Below, one piece after another: positions 15,816 through 24,578 of a DNA stretch of 55,288 nucleotides. The notes under the pieces are model-generated. The model did no database searches, was not told the DNA's origin, and saw only the letters and a list, made by a program, of their open reading frames with translations. A program made the position numbers and the translations under genes. Source of the DNA: CAZJBS01 sp964544475 (lineage in GTDB: Bacteria; CLD3; SB21); NCBI GenBank assembly GCA_964544475.1, contig CAZJBS010000021.1, positions 1 to 55,288 on the forward strand, in the 5' to 3' direction. The first letter of the stretch is position 1; every line of letters begins with the position of its first letter.

Positions 15816-18113
15816 TTATTCGAAGGTATGTGTCACGCGCGTCACTTGGTCAGGCCGGACGCGCAGCGTGGCTTCATAGAATTTCTTGAATGACGGGTGG
15901 GACAATCGAACGCGATAATATCCGGGTTTGATCTCCAGTGTCGACGGGCTCCTGGTATCCTTGCGCTGAATCGTATTGATGTAAATGTCCGCGCCGGGCG
16001 GCGTGGTCACGATATCGAAATAGCCATTCGGACTGGAAAACACCAACTTCACATCCGTCGTATCATCCTTGACGACTCGAATCTGGCGTGTCCGGGTCTC
16101 TTTCCCCCTTTTCATCTGAACCGTATGTACGCTGGCGAGCAGCGACGTGACGATTTTCGGCGTTTCACCGATCGTCTCGTCCTGTCCGTCCAGAAAGATG
16201 TCTGCGCCGGAGGGATTGGACGTCAGCAGCAATGAACCGAAGGTCGGCGTGAGGGTATCGGATAGCGCGATGACACTGTCGGATTTGACGAACACCTTCT
16301 TTTCGACATCCAGATACCCATCCGCACGAACCACGAGCGTCTGCTCGCCCACTTCCACGCGGTACGCGTTGGATTTTCCGGCGCGCGCCTGACGGCGGCC
16401 ATTAATCCACAGACCGGCTTCCGGCGGAACGACCCGATCCAAAGAAACCACGCTGCGGACCTTTTCCAATTTCAAATCCAATGCGCTGGAGCGATTTCTG
16501 CGCAACGAGACGTCACGCCGTGTCGTGACATGATCGGTCTTTGAAATCAGCAGGGTGTATTTGCCGCCCGGAAACAGGACGTCGTCAAATGGCGAGTATC
16601 CGATAAAACGACCGGTACTGGTTTCGACACGCGCCATGGGCGGATCGGTCATCACGCTGATATACGAGGTGTCGGCCCCCTGCGGAATATCGATCGGCGC
16701 CAGATTCAACGACGCCATGATTTCTTTGTATTCACCCGCGCCGAATACCAGCGCCGTTTCGTAAGGCGCATAGTATTCTCTCTTGACGACGAGTTTGTGC
16801 TCGCCGACGGAGACGGCGTCGAGCGTATACAAGCCGTTCTGCCCTTGGAGGGGCTTCTCATCGAGCAACACCTGGGCATCCGGGACGTTGATCTTCAGCC
16901 GGAGGGAAGCCGGCCGGCCGCTCGTCAGCGACTCCGAAATGCGTCCGCCGCCACCGCCGAAAACAAGGAAAAAAAGGAGCAGAAGCGTCGTGAGGCCGGA
17001 ATAAAGACCCAGACCGATGGATAATTTCCTGAAGTCCGCCAGGCCCAGTTTTTCAAGCAGCGGCACATTGAATTTCGTGGCCGCCAGATCCGCATCCACG
17101 TAAATCGTTCTGGACAGGAGCATGGTCTGCTTGATCTTGCGGATGTCCTTGGCCATGAGATCGACGGAACGGTACCTTTCCTCCGGATTGCGGCGCAAGG
17201 CCCGGGTGATGATATTGTCAAAAACGGGCGGGATCATCGGGTTGAGGACGTGCACCGGCGTCGGATTCTCATTCATCACTTTGTACATCACCTCGGTCAT
17301 GTTGTTGCCATCGAACGCCTTCTTCCCGGTCAGGCATTCGTAACAAACCGACCCAAGTGAAAAAATATCGCTGCGTTGATCAACCTGCTTGCCGGCGATT
17401 TGTTCCGGCGACATGTAACCCGGCGTGCCGAGGATGGTCCCGATGGCCGTCCCGGACGACGAGTTGATTTTGGCAATACCGAAGTCCATGATCTTGGCAT
17501 GGCCATTCTTGGAAATGATGATATTGGCCGGCTTGATGTCCCGGTGGGTCACGTCGTGTTCGTGGGCAAAATGAAGCCCGTCACAGGTCTGCAGCATGAT
17601 CTCGATGGCCATCTCGATCGACTGCAGCGATTCCCAATTGGTCGGCGTGTGGTTGATGAGGTATTCGAGCGTCCGGCCATCCACGAATTCCATGGCAATG
17701 TACATGATGCCGTCTTCTTCGGCGACATCATAGATGGTCACGATATTCGGATGGGATAACTTGCCGGCGAGTTGGGCCTCCATGCGGAATCGTTGTTTGA
17801 ATTCCGCCCGCTGTTCGTCGGTCAACTGGCCGGATACTTGCAGCGTCTTGATGGCCACGGTGCGATCGATGACCTCGTCAGCCGCCTTGTAGACGATGCC
17901 CATGGCGCCCTGGCCGAGCACTTCGATGATCTTGAACCGACCCAGGTGGTCAGGCTTGGAATCCGATGAAAGGCCTGGAAATGTGGTCACAATGAATCCG
18001 GTGTGTTGTTCAAAAATAATGTCGTTCAAGATCGAAACAATTTCAAGCGGTTTCTGCGCGAGGTCGCTCCGAGACTCCGGTTTGCGAATAAGCGTTGCCT
18101 TGAGCGCCCTCAC
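15816..18113 (-). CDS. Ser/Thr protein kinase with C-terminal PEGA-type repeats
   Basis: A 765-residue membrane kinase. The Hanks-type domain spans about residues 57-325: glycine loop LGQGAMG, VAIK lysine, catalytic HRDIKPANI, DFG, and activation segment GTPGYMSPEQ, so all key residues are present. One transmembrane helix follows near residue 380 (GLTTLLLLFFLVFGGGGG). The extracytoplasmic part holds about five PEGA-like repeats (for example SNPSGADIFLDG, TTPPGADIYIN) that probably bind cell-wall or surface ligands. No ATG lies before the kinase domain, so the GTG at 18113 is the likely start. The gene is divergent from the methyltransferase gene with only 29 bp between. Confidence 0.93.
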   Translation of the reverse strand: MRALKATLIRKPESRSDLAQKPLEIVSILNDIIFEQHTGFIVTTFPGLSSDSKPDHLGRFKIIEVLGQGAMGIVYKAADEVIDRTVAIKTLQVSGQLTDEQRAEFKQRFRMEAQLAGKLSHPNIVTIYDVAEEDGIMYIAMEFVDGRTLEYLINHTPTNWESLQSIEMAIEIMLQTCDGLHFAHEHDVTHRDIKPANIIISKNGHAKIMDFGIAKINSSSGTAIGTILGTPGYMSPEQIAGKQVDQRSDIFSLGSVCYECLTGKKAFDGNNMTEVMYKVMNENPTPVHVLNPMIPPVFDNIITRALRRNPEERYRSVDLMAKDIRKIKQTMLLSRTIYVDADLAATKFNVPLLEKLGLADFRKLSIGLGLYSGLTTLLLLFFLVFGGGGGRISESLTSGRPASLRLKINVPDAQVLLDEKPLQGQNGLYTLDAVSVGEHKLVVKREYYAPYETALVFGAGEYKEIMASLNLAPIDIPQGADTSYISVMTDPPMARVETSTGRFIGYSPFDDVLFPGGKYTLLISKTDHVTTRRDVSLRRNRSSALDLKLEKVRSVVSLDRVVPPEAGLWINGRRQARAGKSNAYRVEVGEQTLVVRADGYLDVEKKVFVKSDSVIALSDTLTPTFGSLLLTSNPSGADIFLDGQDETIGETPKIVTSLLASVHTVQMKRGKETRTRQIRVVKDDTTDVKLVFSSPNGYFDIVTTPPGADIYINTIQRKDTRSPSTLEIKPGYYRVRLSHPSFKKFYEATLRVRPDQVTRVTHTFE

Positions 18114-18142
18114 GCCTTACATTTGGGCAAACGGGAGATCCG

Positions 18143-18667
18143 ATGGCAACGTTTTTCAAAACCCTTTTGTTCACGGTCTTGATTCCGGGCTCGGTGGTGA
18201 TCTATGTGCCGATGCTGGTATGGGACCGCTTTGGCGGCCCGGATATTCGGGTCCCCCTGCCATGGCTGGCTATTCTGCCCATGTCGTGCGGAGTGGCGTT
18301 TTACCTATGGTCCGCCTATGACTTTGTGGCATCCGGAAGGGGTACGCCCGCGCCGGTCGATCCGCCAAAAACACTGGTCGTACGCGGTTTGTATCGGGTC
18401 GTTCGCAATCCGATGTACGTGGGCGTGATGTCCATGCTGATCGGGGAAGTCTGGTACTTCGGTTCCGCCGCCCTGGCCGTATATAGCCTGTCCGTTTTCA
18501 CGCTGTTCTCAGTGTTCATCCGCCGGTATGAGGAACCCACGCTGGCCAGGCTCTTTGGAGACGCGTACGCTGCGTATTGCGATACGGTGCCGAGATGGAT
18601 TCCGGATTGGCGCAGGATCGTGCGTCCCTCTCCGGCCTCGGACAACGGGGAAAAGCAACGTGTATGA
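18143..18667 (+). CDS. ICMT/PEMT-like membrane methyltransferase
   Basis: A 174-residue membrane protein with four hydrophobic helices and the C-terminal signature of isoprenylcysteine carboxyl methyltransferase-like enzymes. The signature is RGLYRVVRNPMYVGV near residue 92 and RYEEPTLARLFGDAYAAYCDTVPRWIP near residue 125. Such bacterial enzymes methylate lipids or unknown small acceptors with SAM; the substrate here is unknown. GGGAGA precedes the ATG at 18143. Its TGA overlaps the ATG of csaA (ATGA), so the two are coupled. Confidence 0.85.
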   Translation: MATFFKTLLFTVLIPGSVVIYVPMLVWDRFGGPDIRVPLPWLAILPMSCGVAFYLWSAYDFVASGRGTPAPVDPPKTLVVRGLYRVVRNPMYVGVMSMLIGEVWYFGSAALAVYSLSVFTLFSVFIRRYEEPTLARLFGDAYAAYCDTVPRWIPDWRRIVRPSPASDNGEKQRV

Positions 18668-19002
18668 GCGATCGTATTGACATCGACGCGTTCAACCGGA
18701 TCGACATGCGATGCGGCGTGATTGTCCGCGTTGAGGAATTTCCGAAGGCCAAGAAGCCGGCCTTCAAACTATGGATTGATTTTGGCGTCATTGGCGTGAA
18801 AACGTCCAGCGCTCAAATCTCGGGACGTTATCGCCGCGACGATCTGATGGGCCGCACGGTCATCGCCGTGGTCAATTTCCCGCCGAGACAGGTGGCGGAT
18901 TTTGTTTCCGAAGTGCTCGTTCTCGGCATACCGGATGCGAATCATGATGTGATCCTCCTGAAGGCCTCCGGTGCCGTGATCCCCGGCGGCCGCGTTTCAT
19001 GA
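18664..19002 (+). CDS. csaA: CsaA-type tRNA-binding/chaperone protein
   Basis: CsaA is a small homodimeric OB-fold protein related to the tRNA-binding domain of methionyl-tRNA synthetase. It has been described as a chaperone linked to protein export. The 112-residue product matches the family length (about 110) and pattern: FNRIDMRCGVIVRVEEFPKAKKPAFKLWIDFG, then SAQISGRYRRDDLMGR and VVNFPPRQVADFVSEVLVLG. The start ATG at 18664 overlaps the stop of the methyltransferase gene and gives exactly the family N-terminus; an in-frame extension to 18577 is not needed. Confidence 0.93.
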   Translation: MSDRIDIDAFNRIDMRCGVIVRVEEFPKAKKPAFKLWIDFGVIGVKTSSAQISGRYRRDDLMGRTVIAVVNFPPRQVADFVSEVLVLGIPDANHDVILLKASGAVIPGGRVS

Positions 19003-19030
19003 GGATGACGTGACAAACCAGGGAGGCAAC

Positions 19031-19390
19031 GTGCAACCGATCAACCTATCGGAAAAACTGGCCTTGTTTTCGGACCACTGGCATCCGCGTATTGTCGGCG
19101 AACTCAATGGCCAGCATGTCAAGCTCGTGAAATTTCAGGGGCCATTCATCTGGCACCAACATGATGCGGAAGATGAGATGTTTCTGGTCGTACGCGGTGA
19201 ATTCACGATGGAATTCCGCGACCGCCGGATCGGCCTCCGGGAGGGTGAATTTCTCATTGTTCGGAGGGGCGTCGAACACCGTCCTGTGGCGGAAGCGGAA
19301 GTGGCGGTATTGCTGTTTGAACCGGCGTCCACCTTGAACACGGGTGATCGACAAGATGAAAAAACCGTCTCTCAACCTGAATGGATTTGA
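19031..19390 (+). CDS. small cupin-domain protein
   Basis: A 119-residue single-cupin protein. The first cupin motif reads WHQHDAEDEMFLVVRGEF, with two His and one Glu as likely metal ligands. The second motif (GEFLIVRRGVEHRPVAEAE) supplies the third His. A typical ending LLFEPASTLNTG follows. The reaction is unknown. Two GTG starts are possible; GTG at 19031 is preferred because GGGAGG lies 4 nt upstream and the resulting N-terminus (MQPINLSEKLALFSDHW) matches the usual family start. It lies 28 bp after csaA. Confidence 0.85.
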   Translation: MQPINLSEKLALFSDHWHPRIVGELNGQHVKLVKFQGPFIWHQHDAEDEMFLVVRGEFTMEFRDRRIGLREGEFLIVRRGVEHRPVAEAEVAVLLFEPASTLNTGDRQDEKTVSQPEWI

Positions 19391-19398
19391 GGTGACCG

Positions 19399-19803
19399 AT
19401 GCAACGCGCTGGTGTTATTGTTTCAATGGCCCTTCTTTGGCTCGGTTGTTCTTCCGGCAGAGGAATGCCGGGACAGACCGTTTCCGGTTCGTGGGGCGGA
19501 GAACACGTACGATTGGTTGCCGGTGACTCCACGGTCTCGATGGAGTTTGACTGTGCGCACGGGTGGGTGGACGGCGTCATCACCACGGACGCCGGTGGCC
19601 GTTTTTCCGTGACCGGTACGTATGTGATGGAAAGCGGGGCTTATCGGGAAGGCGACCCGCTACGAAAGCACGCGGTGCGTCTGCGCGGGCAGGTCGTGGG
19701 CTCCGCCATGTCGGTCACGGTGACCGAAGTCTTGACAGGAAATGATCTCGGAACGTATCAGTTGCAGCTGGATGGAGAGGCCAGGCTATTCAAATGCCAG
19801 TAG
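19399..19803 (+). CDS. small lipoprotein, unknown
   Basis: A 134-residue lipoprotein with the lipobox LWLGC (Cys at residue 17). The mature part reads as a lipocalin- or beta-barrel-like fold of short strands (SGSWGGEHVRLVAG, MEFDCAHGWVDG, GRFSVTGTYVME) and ends in FKCQ. Two further cysteines could pair in the periplasm. The 3' end overlaps the convergent pseudouridine synthase gene by 14 bp, so the two stops interlock. No function can be given. Confidence 0.75.
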   Translation: MQRAGVIVSMALLWLGCSSGRGMPGQTVSGSWGGEHVRLVAGDSTVSMEFDCAHGWVDGVITTDAGGRFSVTGTYVMESGAYREGDPLRKHAVRLRGQVVGSAMSVTVTEVLTGNDLGTYQLQLDGEARLFKCQ

Positions 19804-20761
19804 AGTTTTCTTTCAACCGGCTGAGCACGGATAAGAAATCCGCCGGCAGTTCGGAATCAAAGCGCACCATCTTCTTCTGGGAGGGATGAAAAAAGCCCAG
19901 TGTTTTGGCGTGGAGCGCCTGACGGGGCATCAATTCAAGCAGGTTTTCCGCCTGCTGTCGAAGTTTGTGATCGGGCCCGGCAAGGTTGCGGTTGTTGCCG
20001 CCGTACGTTTTGTCTCCGAAAACCGGATGGCCGAGATAGCTCATGTGGACGCGGATCTGGTGCGTGCGGCCGGTTTCAAGATGCAACTTGATCAGCGAAA
20101 GGTACGCGAACGATTCCACCGCCTCATAGTGGGTAATGGCCATTTTTCCAACCGGCGTCACCGCAAATTTCTTCCTTTCTTTCGGACTGCGCCCCAGAAA
20201 TGTCTCGATCGTGTCTTTCTCCTTTTTCGGATGACCCCAGACGAGCGCCCAGTATTCCCGTTCGACACGGTGTTCCCTGAAAAACCGGCTTAGGACCCGG
20301 TGAGCCCTGTCGTGTTTGGCGACCAGCAGAAGCCCGCTGGTCTCCTTGTCGATGCGGTGAACGATACCCGGACGCAATTCACCATTGATGCCGGACAGGT
20401 CCTGTACGTGATGGAGCAGGGCATTGACCAGGGTACCGGACGCGTGAGAAAATGCGGGGTGAACGACCATACCCGGTTCCTTGTTGACAATAACGATGTC
20501 CGCATCCTCGTAGATGATGTTCAAAGGAATGGCTTCGGCCTTGGCCTCGATCTTCTCCGCGAAAGGCAGGGTCACGTCGATGGTGTCGCGCGGTTTGATT
20601 TGATAGGATTTCAATACGCGTTGACCGTTGACCAGCACGAGCCCGTACTCAAGAAGTTGCTGAAGGCGCGTACGTGAGATATCGGGCACCTGATGGGTCA
20701 GAAATGTATCCAGCCTTTCCGGGCGCTGATTCATGGCGACAACGATCTTCAGTTCCTGCAT
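19790..20761 (-). CDS. RluD-type 23S rRNA pseudouridine synthase
   Basis: A 323-residue RluA/RluD-family enzyme that isomerises uridine to pseudouridine in RNA. The S4 RNA-binding domain covers residues 14-75 (RLDTFLTHQVPDISRTRLQQLLE). The catalytic domain holds HRIDKETSGLLLVAKHD, in which Asp is the catalytic residue. ETGRTHQIRVHMSYLGHPVFGD and LHAKTLGFFHP follow. The arrangement fits RluD (helix 69 of 23S rRNA) but the exact target is not provable here. ATG at 20761 is used; ATG at codon 10 (MNQRPERL) is an alternative. Neither has a strong ribosome site. Confidence 0.93.
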   Translation of the reverse strand: MQELKIVVAMNQRPERLDTFLTHQVPDISRTRLQQLLEYGLVLVNGQRVLKSYQIKPRDTIDVTLPFAEKIEAKAEAIPLNIIYEDADIVIVNKEPGMVVHPAFSHASGTLVNALLHHVQDLSGINGELRPGIVHRIDKETSGLLLVAKHDRAHRVLSRFFREHRVEREYWALVWGHPKKEKDTIETFLGRSPKERKKFAVTPVGKMAITHYEAVESFAYLSLIKLHLETGRTHQIRVHMSYLGHPVFGDKTYGGNNRNLAGPDHKLRQQAENLLELMPRQALHAKTLGFFHPSQKKMVRFDSELPADFLSVLSRLKENSTGI

Positions 20762-20764
20762 GGT

Positions 20765-20911
20765 TTACCGGTCCAGTCCCTTGTCGATGGCATGTTTGAC
20801 GAGGGCCGCGGTGTGCCGAAGGCCGAGTTTCTGCATCAGGGTCGAACGGTGCGTATCGACCCTTGGCCCGCTGTTGATCTTGATATTCTGGGCATTCTTG
20901 GGTAATTTCAT
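20765..20911 (-). pseudogene. remnant of a LuxR/NarL-type response regulator (C-terminal HTH only)
   Basis: The last 30 codons of this frame read VDTHRSTLMQKLGLRHTAAL followed by VKHAIDKGL, the recognition helix and final helix of a LuxR-type DNA-binding domain. The first half of the HTH is degraded (AQNIKINSGPR) and the receiver domain is absent. The only nearby ATG gives a 48-residue fragment. It ends 3 bp before the rluD-like start. It is most likely a decayed regulator gene rather than a functional mini-protein. Confidence 0.7.
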
Positions 20912-21001
20912 CGCGCAATAATTTAGCCGGTTTTTTTCAGAATAACAACCGCGACCTCCGTCCGGCAACCGTTCAGACACATCCACCATCCGGAATCCTT
21001 G

Positions 21002-22051
21002 ATGTCCAACACCACGACGCCGGCTCCGATTGTTCGATCCGGTTACATCGTCACGCCCGTGTACGACGGGTTGTTCTTCATTGGTTCGCCGATCCTCGCC
21101 TTGATTATCGGCATCGCCATATCCGGAACGCCATGGTCCAACGAACGGATTTCCGTATTCGGGCATCGCGGTTCGTTCACCCATATTTTCATCGGCGCCT
21201 TCATCATGGCCCATCTGGTCATTGTGTTCTTCCGGAGTCACGCGAACACGGCCATTCTCAGGCAATACCCGCTCCGTTTCTCTCTTGTGCCCGTCGCTCT
21301 CCTGGCGGCGATGCTCTCATCCCAATGGATTCTGGTGGCCGTTTCCGTACTGGCCACGTGGTGGGACGTCTATCATTCCAGTCTGCAGACGTTTGGATTG
21401 GGACGCATTTACGATGCCAAAGCCGGCAACCACCCGCAGGTCGGGCGGCGCCTCGATATCATGTTGAACATTCTCCTCTATGCCGGTCCAATCCTGGCGG
21501 GCGCCACGCTGATGGATCACGTCAACGATTTTAATGAGTTTTCGGAAGTCGGTTCGGTTTTCTTTACCTCCATCCCGGCGTACGTCGAATCCAACCGGCG
21601 CTACCTGACGTGGGCGGTCACCGCGGTTTCGATTCCGTTTTTCGCATATTATGTTTGGGCCTACGTTCAACATCATCGCCAGGGTTACCGCGTTTCCTTC
21701 CAGAAAATGGCGTTGTTGGTGTCCACGGGCGTGTGCTCGGTATACACGTGGGGATTCAACACCTTTGGCGAGGCTTTCTTTATCATGAATTTCTTTCACG
21801 CGTTCCAGTATTTTGCCATCGTGTGGTGGAGTGAACAGAAGAACATGATGCGGTTGTTCCGCCTCGGCGGTCTTCCGTACGGAAAACCATTGGCGCTGAT
21901 GCTCTTCCTGCTTATTGGATTTGGATATGGCCTTTGGGCTGAAGTTTCGGATGTGGACAATCAATGGACCATGAGCGTCGTACTGACCGTGGCCATCATG
22001 CATTTCTGGTATGACGGATTCATATGGTCTGTCCGGAAGAGGCAGGTTTAG
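21002..22051 (+). CDS. multi-pass membrane protein with conserved-looking histidines, unknown
   Basis: A 349-residue protein with about nine hydrophobic helices. Histidines recur at helix ends in patterns that look like metal ligands: MAHLVIVFFRSHAN (about residue 72), WWDVYHSSLQTFGLGRIYD (about 120), NFFHAFQYFAIVWW (about 263), and MHFWYDGFIW near the C-terminus. The pattern recalls membrane di-iron or haem-type oxygenases such as Brp/Blh, but I do not recognise the family. The ATG at 21002 follows GGAA; a TTG just before it is ignored. The gene ends 4 bp before the SDR gene, so they are probably cotranscribed. Confidence 0.7.
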   Translation: MSNTTTPAPIVRSGYIVTPVYDGLFFIGSPILALIIGIAISGTPWSNERISVFGHRGSFTHIFIGAFIMAHLVIVFFRSHANTAILRQYPLRFSLVPVALLAAMLSSQWILVAVSVLATWWDVYHSSLQTFGLGRIYDAKAGNHPQVGRRLDIMLNILLYAGPILAGATLMDHVNDFNEFSEVGSVFFTSIPAYVESNRRYLTWAVTAVSIPFFAYYVWAYVQHHRQGYRVSFQKMALLVSTGVCSVYTWGFNTFGEAFFIMNFFHAFQYFAIVWWSEQKNMMRLFRLGGLPYGKPLALMLFLLIGFGYGLWAEVSDVDNQWTMSVVLTVAIMHFWYDGFIWSVRKRQV

Positions 22052-22055
22052 ACGT

Positions 22056-22733
22056 ATGGCCGAAACACGCGTGGCGCTCGTCACCGGCGGAAACCGCGGC
22101 ATCGGATTTGAGCTTTGCCGGCAGTTGAAGACCAAAGGCCTGCGCGTGATCATGGGGGCAAAAGACTTCGACAAGGGTCGATCCGCCGCCGAAGAGCTTG
22201 GAGTCGACTGGATTCACCTCGATGTCACCGAACTGCGGCACATCGAACATGTGACCGGAACCATCGGGCGGCTTGACATCCTTATTAATAACGCGGGCAT
22301 CAGTCCGGTCGGCGATCAATCGGTCCTGAATGTCGGCGTGGAGGTGATGCGACAGGTTATGGAAACCAACGTGTACGGCGCTTTGCGTCTGACGCAGTCC
22401 GTCGTGCCCCTCATGAGAAAGAACGGTTACGGACGAATAGTCAACGTGTCGAGCGGCATGGGATCTTTGAAAAACATGACGGGTGGCCATCCGGCGTATC
22501 GATTGAGCAAAACGTCGCTCAACGCCATGACGCGGATACTGGCCTCCGAACTTCGCGGCACCGGAATTCTGGTCAACGCGGTGTGTCCCGGCTGGGTGAA
22601 GACGGACATGGGCGGACCCGGCGCCGACCGCGATGTCGTCGACAGCGTCGACACCATTCTCTGGCTGGCGACCTTGCCGGCGGACGGACCATCCGGATTT
22701 TTCTTCAGAGACCGAAAGATGATGCCATGGTGA
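22056..22733 (+). CDS. short-chain dehydrogenase/reductase (SDR)
   Basis: A 225-residue classical SDR. The NAD(P)-binding motif is TGGNRGIG at residue 10, INNAG follows near 90, and the catalytic Ser, Tyr and Lys are in NVSSGMGS and the YRLSK segment, so YxxxK is present. VNAVCPGWVKTDMGG closes the core. Carbonyl reductase-like enzymes share this pattern; the substrate is unknown. It follows the membrane protein gene by 4 bp and could act with it on a lipid or terpenoid. The ATG at 22056 gives the normal N-terminus. Confidence 0.9.
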   Translation: MAETRVALVTGGNRGIGFELCRQLKTKGLRVIMGAKDFDKGRSAAEELGVDWIHLDVTELRHIEHVTGTIGRLDILINNAGISPVGDQSVLNVGVEVMRQVMETNVYGALRLTQSVVPLMRKNGYGRIVNVSSGMGSLKNMTGGHPAYRLSKTSLNAMTRILASELRGTGILVNAVCPGWVKTDMGGPGADRDVVDSVDTILWLATLPADGPSGFFFRDRKMMPW

Positions 22734-22781
22734 TCCCGGGAATCGGAGAATTCATGTCGGGATGTTGACTTCCTAAAAAGC

Positions 22782-22810
22782 TTGATTCGATGTGGCATTC
22801 GGCTTAATAT
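22782..22810 (+). promoter_or_regulatory. sigma-70-type promoter with near-leaderless start
   Basis: TTGATT (22782-22787), 17 bases, TAATAT (22805-22810). The ATG of the REC-GGDEF gene is at 22820, so transcription should begin within about 3 nt of the start codon. No Shine-Dalgarno sequence is present. Confidence 0.65.
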
Positions 22811-22819
22811 AAAAATCCT

Positions 22820-24541
22820 ATGAAGAAAATCCTGTACATCGAAGACGATCCGGTGGCGCTCACCTACATGTCCAAACTCGTGGACAAACTGGGGTATGAA
22901 TTCATCCCCGCGACGACCAGCGAAGAAGGCCTGCGCAAGATCGTCGACGAAACGCCGGACATGGTGCTCATGGATATTTTTCTGCCCGGGCTGGATGGGT
23001 TCGAAACCGCCTTGAAAATCCGAGGCCACGAGTCCGTGAAATCCATTCCGATCGTGGCCATCACGTCGCATTCCACGGCGGCCGACCGTCAAATGGCCTA
23101 TGTGCTCGGCTTTGACGGCTACCTGACCAAGCCGGTCCATGGCGATGAATTCGCCAAGTTTGTGGCCGACCTGCTCACCCGCCGCCACGACGACCACGTT
23201 ACGTTTGGTCTGGAAGAGGAGAATGTCGAACTCAAGAAATTCATCCAACGCCTTGTGCAGCGCCTGACCGACAAGATTTCCGAATTGTCGGACGCCAACC
23301 GTAAACTGGACCTGGTGTTGCGGGAGGCCAGGGCCAGCAACGCGGACATTCTGAAATTCAATTTTGTTTCCAATCAAATCTTGTCGTTTGCCAGCCGGGA
23401 AAAACTGTACAAAGAACTGCCGTCCATCATGTGCCGCAAACTCAACATGACCAGCGCGGCGGTGTATGTGGTGAACGAGACGGATTTGACGCTGGATATT
23501 TTTTCACACCAGAACGTCATTCCCAGTCCGGAAATCCAGCGGATCAGCTTCCTGTCGACGCCTTTCTTCGAAATGGTCTATTATCAGGAACCCTGCTTCA
23601 TCGACTCGTACTGGATGCAGGCGGCGTTGCGGGCCGACGATCTGATCGCGCGGCGTATCGATCCCATTCTCGAGAGTTTCCTTTCGCAAAACGTGTATTT
23701 TCTACCGATCGTCGGGCGGCCGAAGTTTGAAACGGAATTGGATTGCAGCAACCAGGACTGTCATGCGGCGATCAACAAGGATAAGAATTGGTGGAACCGG
23801 CAAATCAGCCAGCTTGACCGGGACAATCTGTATTTCGAAACCCAGTTGAAGCAGATCAGCCAGTTCTATTTCAATTGCTGCATGTACAACCTGAAAGGCA
23901 TTCTCGTCCTGGGCATGCCCGAAGAACGCGTCGAAGAAAACCTGCGACAGATCGTACAATCGTTTGTCCGGACGGTTGGATTGACCATCGAAAACACCCA
24001 ACTCTACGACGACGTCAAGGAAGCTTATCTGCTGGCTGAAAAACAGGCCATCACCGACGGCCTGACGGACATCTACAATTACCGCTATTTCTCCTACCAA
24101 CTGGAACGTGAGATCAAACGATCCAAACGTCATTGGTACAAAACGTCGCTGATCATGATCGACCTGGACAATTTCAAGTTGTACAACGATACATATGGGC
24201 ACCCGGCCGGGGACGAGGTGCTCAGGAATCTTTCGGACATGCTCAAATCCACCACCCGTACGTCCGACATCGTGGCCCGGTACGGCGGTGAAGAATTTGT
24301 GCTCATCCTCCCCGAAACGCCGAAATCGGCGGCCGTGAAACTGGCGGAAAAAATTCGTGCGACCGTGGAGGAAGAGATGGTCTCTCGCGGGATCGCGTCG
24401 GGAGGCCAGGTGACGGTGAGCATCGGCATCGCCAGTTATCCGGACGACGCCCAAAACGGCGAGGATCTCGTGCAACGGGCCGACGAACAATTGTATCGCG
24501 CCAAACAGGGAGGTAAAAACCGCGTCGCCTACGGCGTGTGA
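22820..24541 (+). CDS. response regulator diguanylate cyclase (REC - GAF-like - GGDEF)
   Basis: A 573-residue cytosolic protein predicted to make cyclic di-GMP. Residues 1-120 are a receiver domain (acidic pair ED at 8-9, phospho-acceptor in VLMDIFLPGLDG, Lys in LTKPVHG). A coiled-coil linker at about 140-185 leads to a GAF-like region up to about residue 395. The C-terminal GGDEF domain has DGLTDIYNYRYF, active site GGEEF and the inhibitory I-site RTSD five residues before it, so product feedback is expected. The middle region carries DCSNQDCH and later FNCC, which may bind a metal. No histidine kinase is adjacent, so the cognate sensor is unknown. Confidence 0.93.
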   Translation: MKKILYIEDDPVALTYMSKLVDKLGYEFIPATTSEEGLRKIVDETPDMVLMDIFLPGLDGFETALKIRGHESVKSIPIVAITSHSTAADRQMAYVLGFDGYLTKPVHGDEFAKFVADLLTRRHDDHVTFGLEEENVELKKFIQRLVQRLTDKISELSDANRKLDLVLREARASNADILKFNFVSNQILSFASREKLYKELPSIMCRKLNMTSAAVYVVNETDLTLDIFSHQNVIPSPEIQRISFLSTPFFEMVYYQEPCFIDSYWMQAALRADDLIARRIDPILESFLSQNVYFLPIVGRPKFETELDCSNQDCHAAINKDKNWWNRQISQLDRDNLYFETQLKQISQFYFNCCMYNLKGILVLGMPEERVEENLRQIVQSFVRTVGLTIENTQLYDDVKEAYLLAEKQAITDGLTDIYNYRYFSYQLEREIKRSKRHWYKTSLIMIDLDNFKLYNDTYGHPAGDEVLRNLSDMLKSTTRTSDIVARYGGEEFVLILPETPKSAAVKLAEKIRATVEEEMVSRGIASGGQVTVSIGIASYPDDAQNGEDLVQRADEQLYRAKQGGKNRVAYGV

Positions 24542-24578
24542 ACCCCGTTATTTTCACCCAACCCATCGGACCAAGGTC

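Noticed and set aside
19254..19586. Minus frames antisense to the cupin and lipoprotein genes
   Set aside because: Both sense genes have clear family or lipobox evidence; the antisense frames do not.
23720..23780. CX4CH motif (DCSNQDCH) as a haem c site in the REC-GGDEF protein
   Set aside because: The protein is cytosolic with no signal peptide, where c-type haem attachment does not occur; a metal site is the more sober reading.
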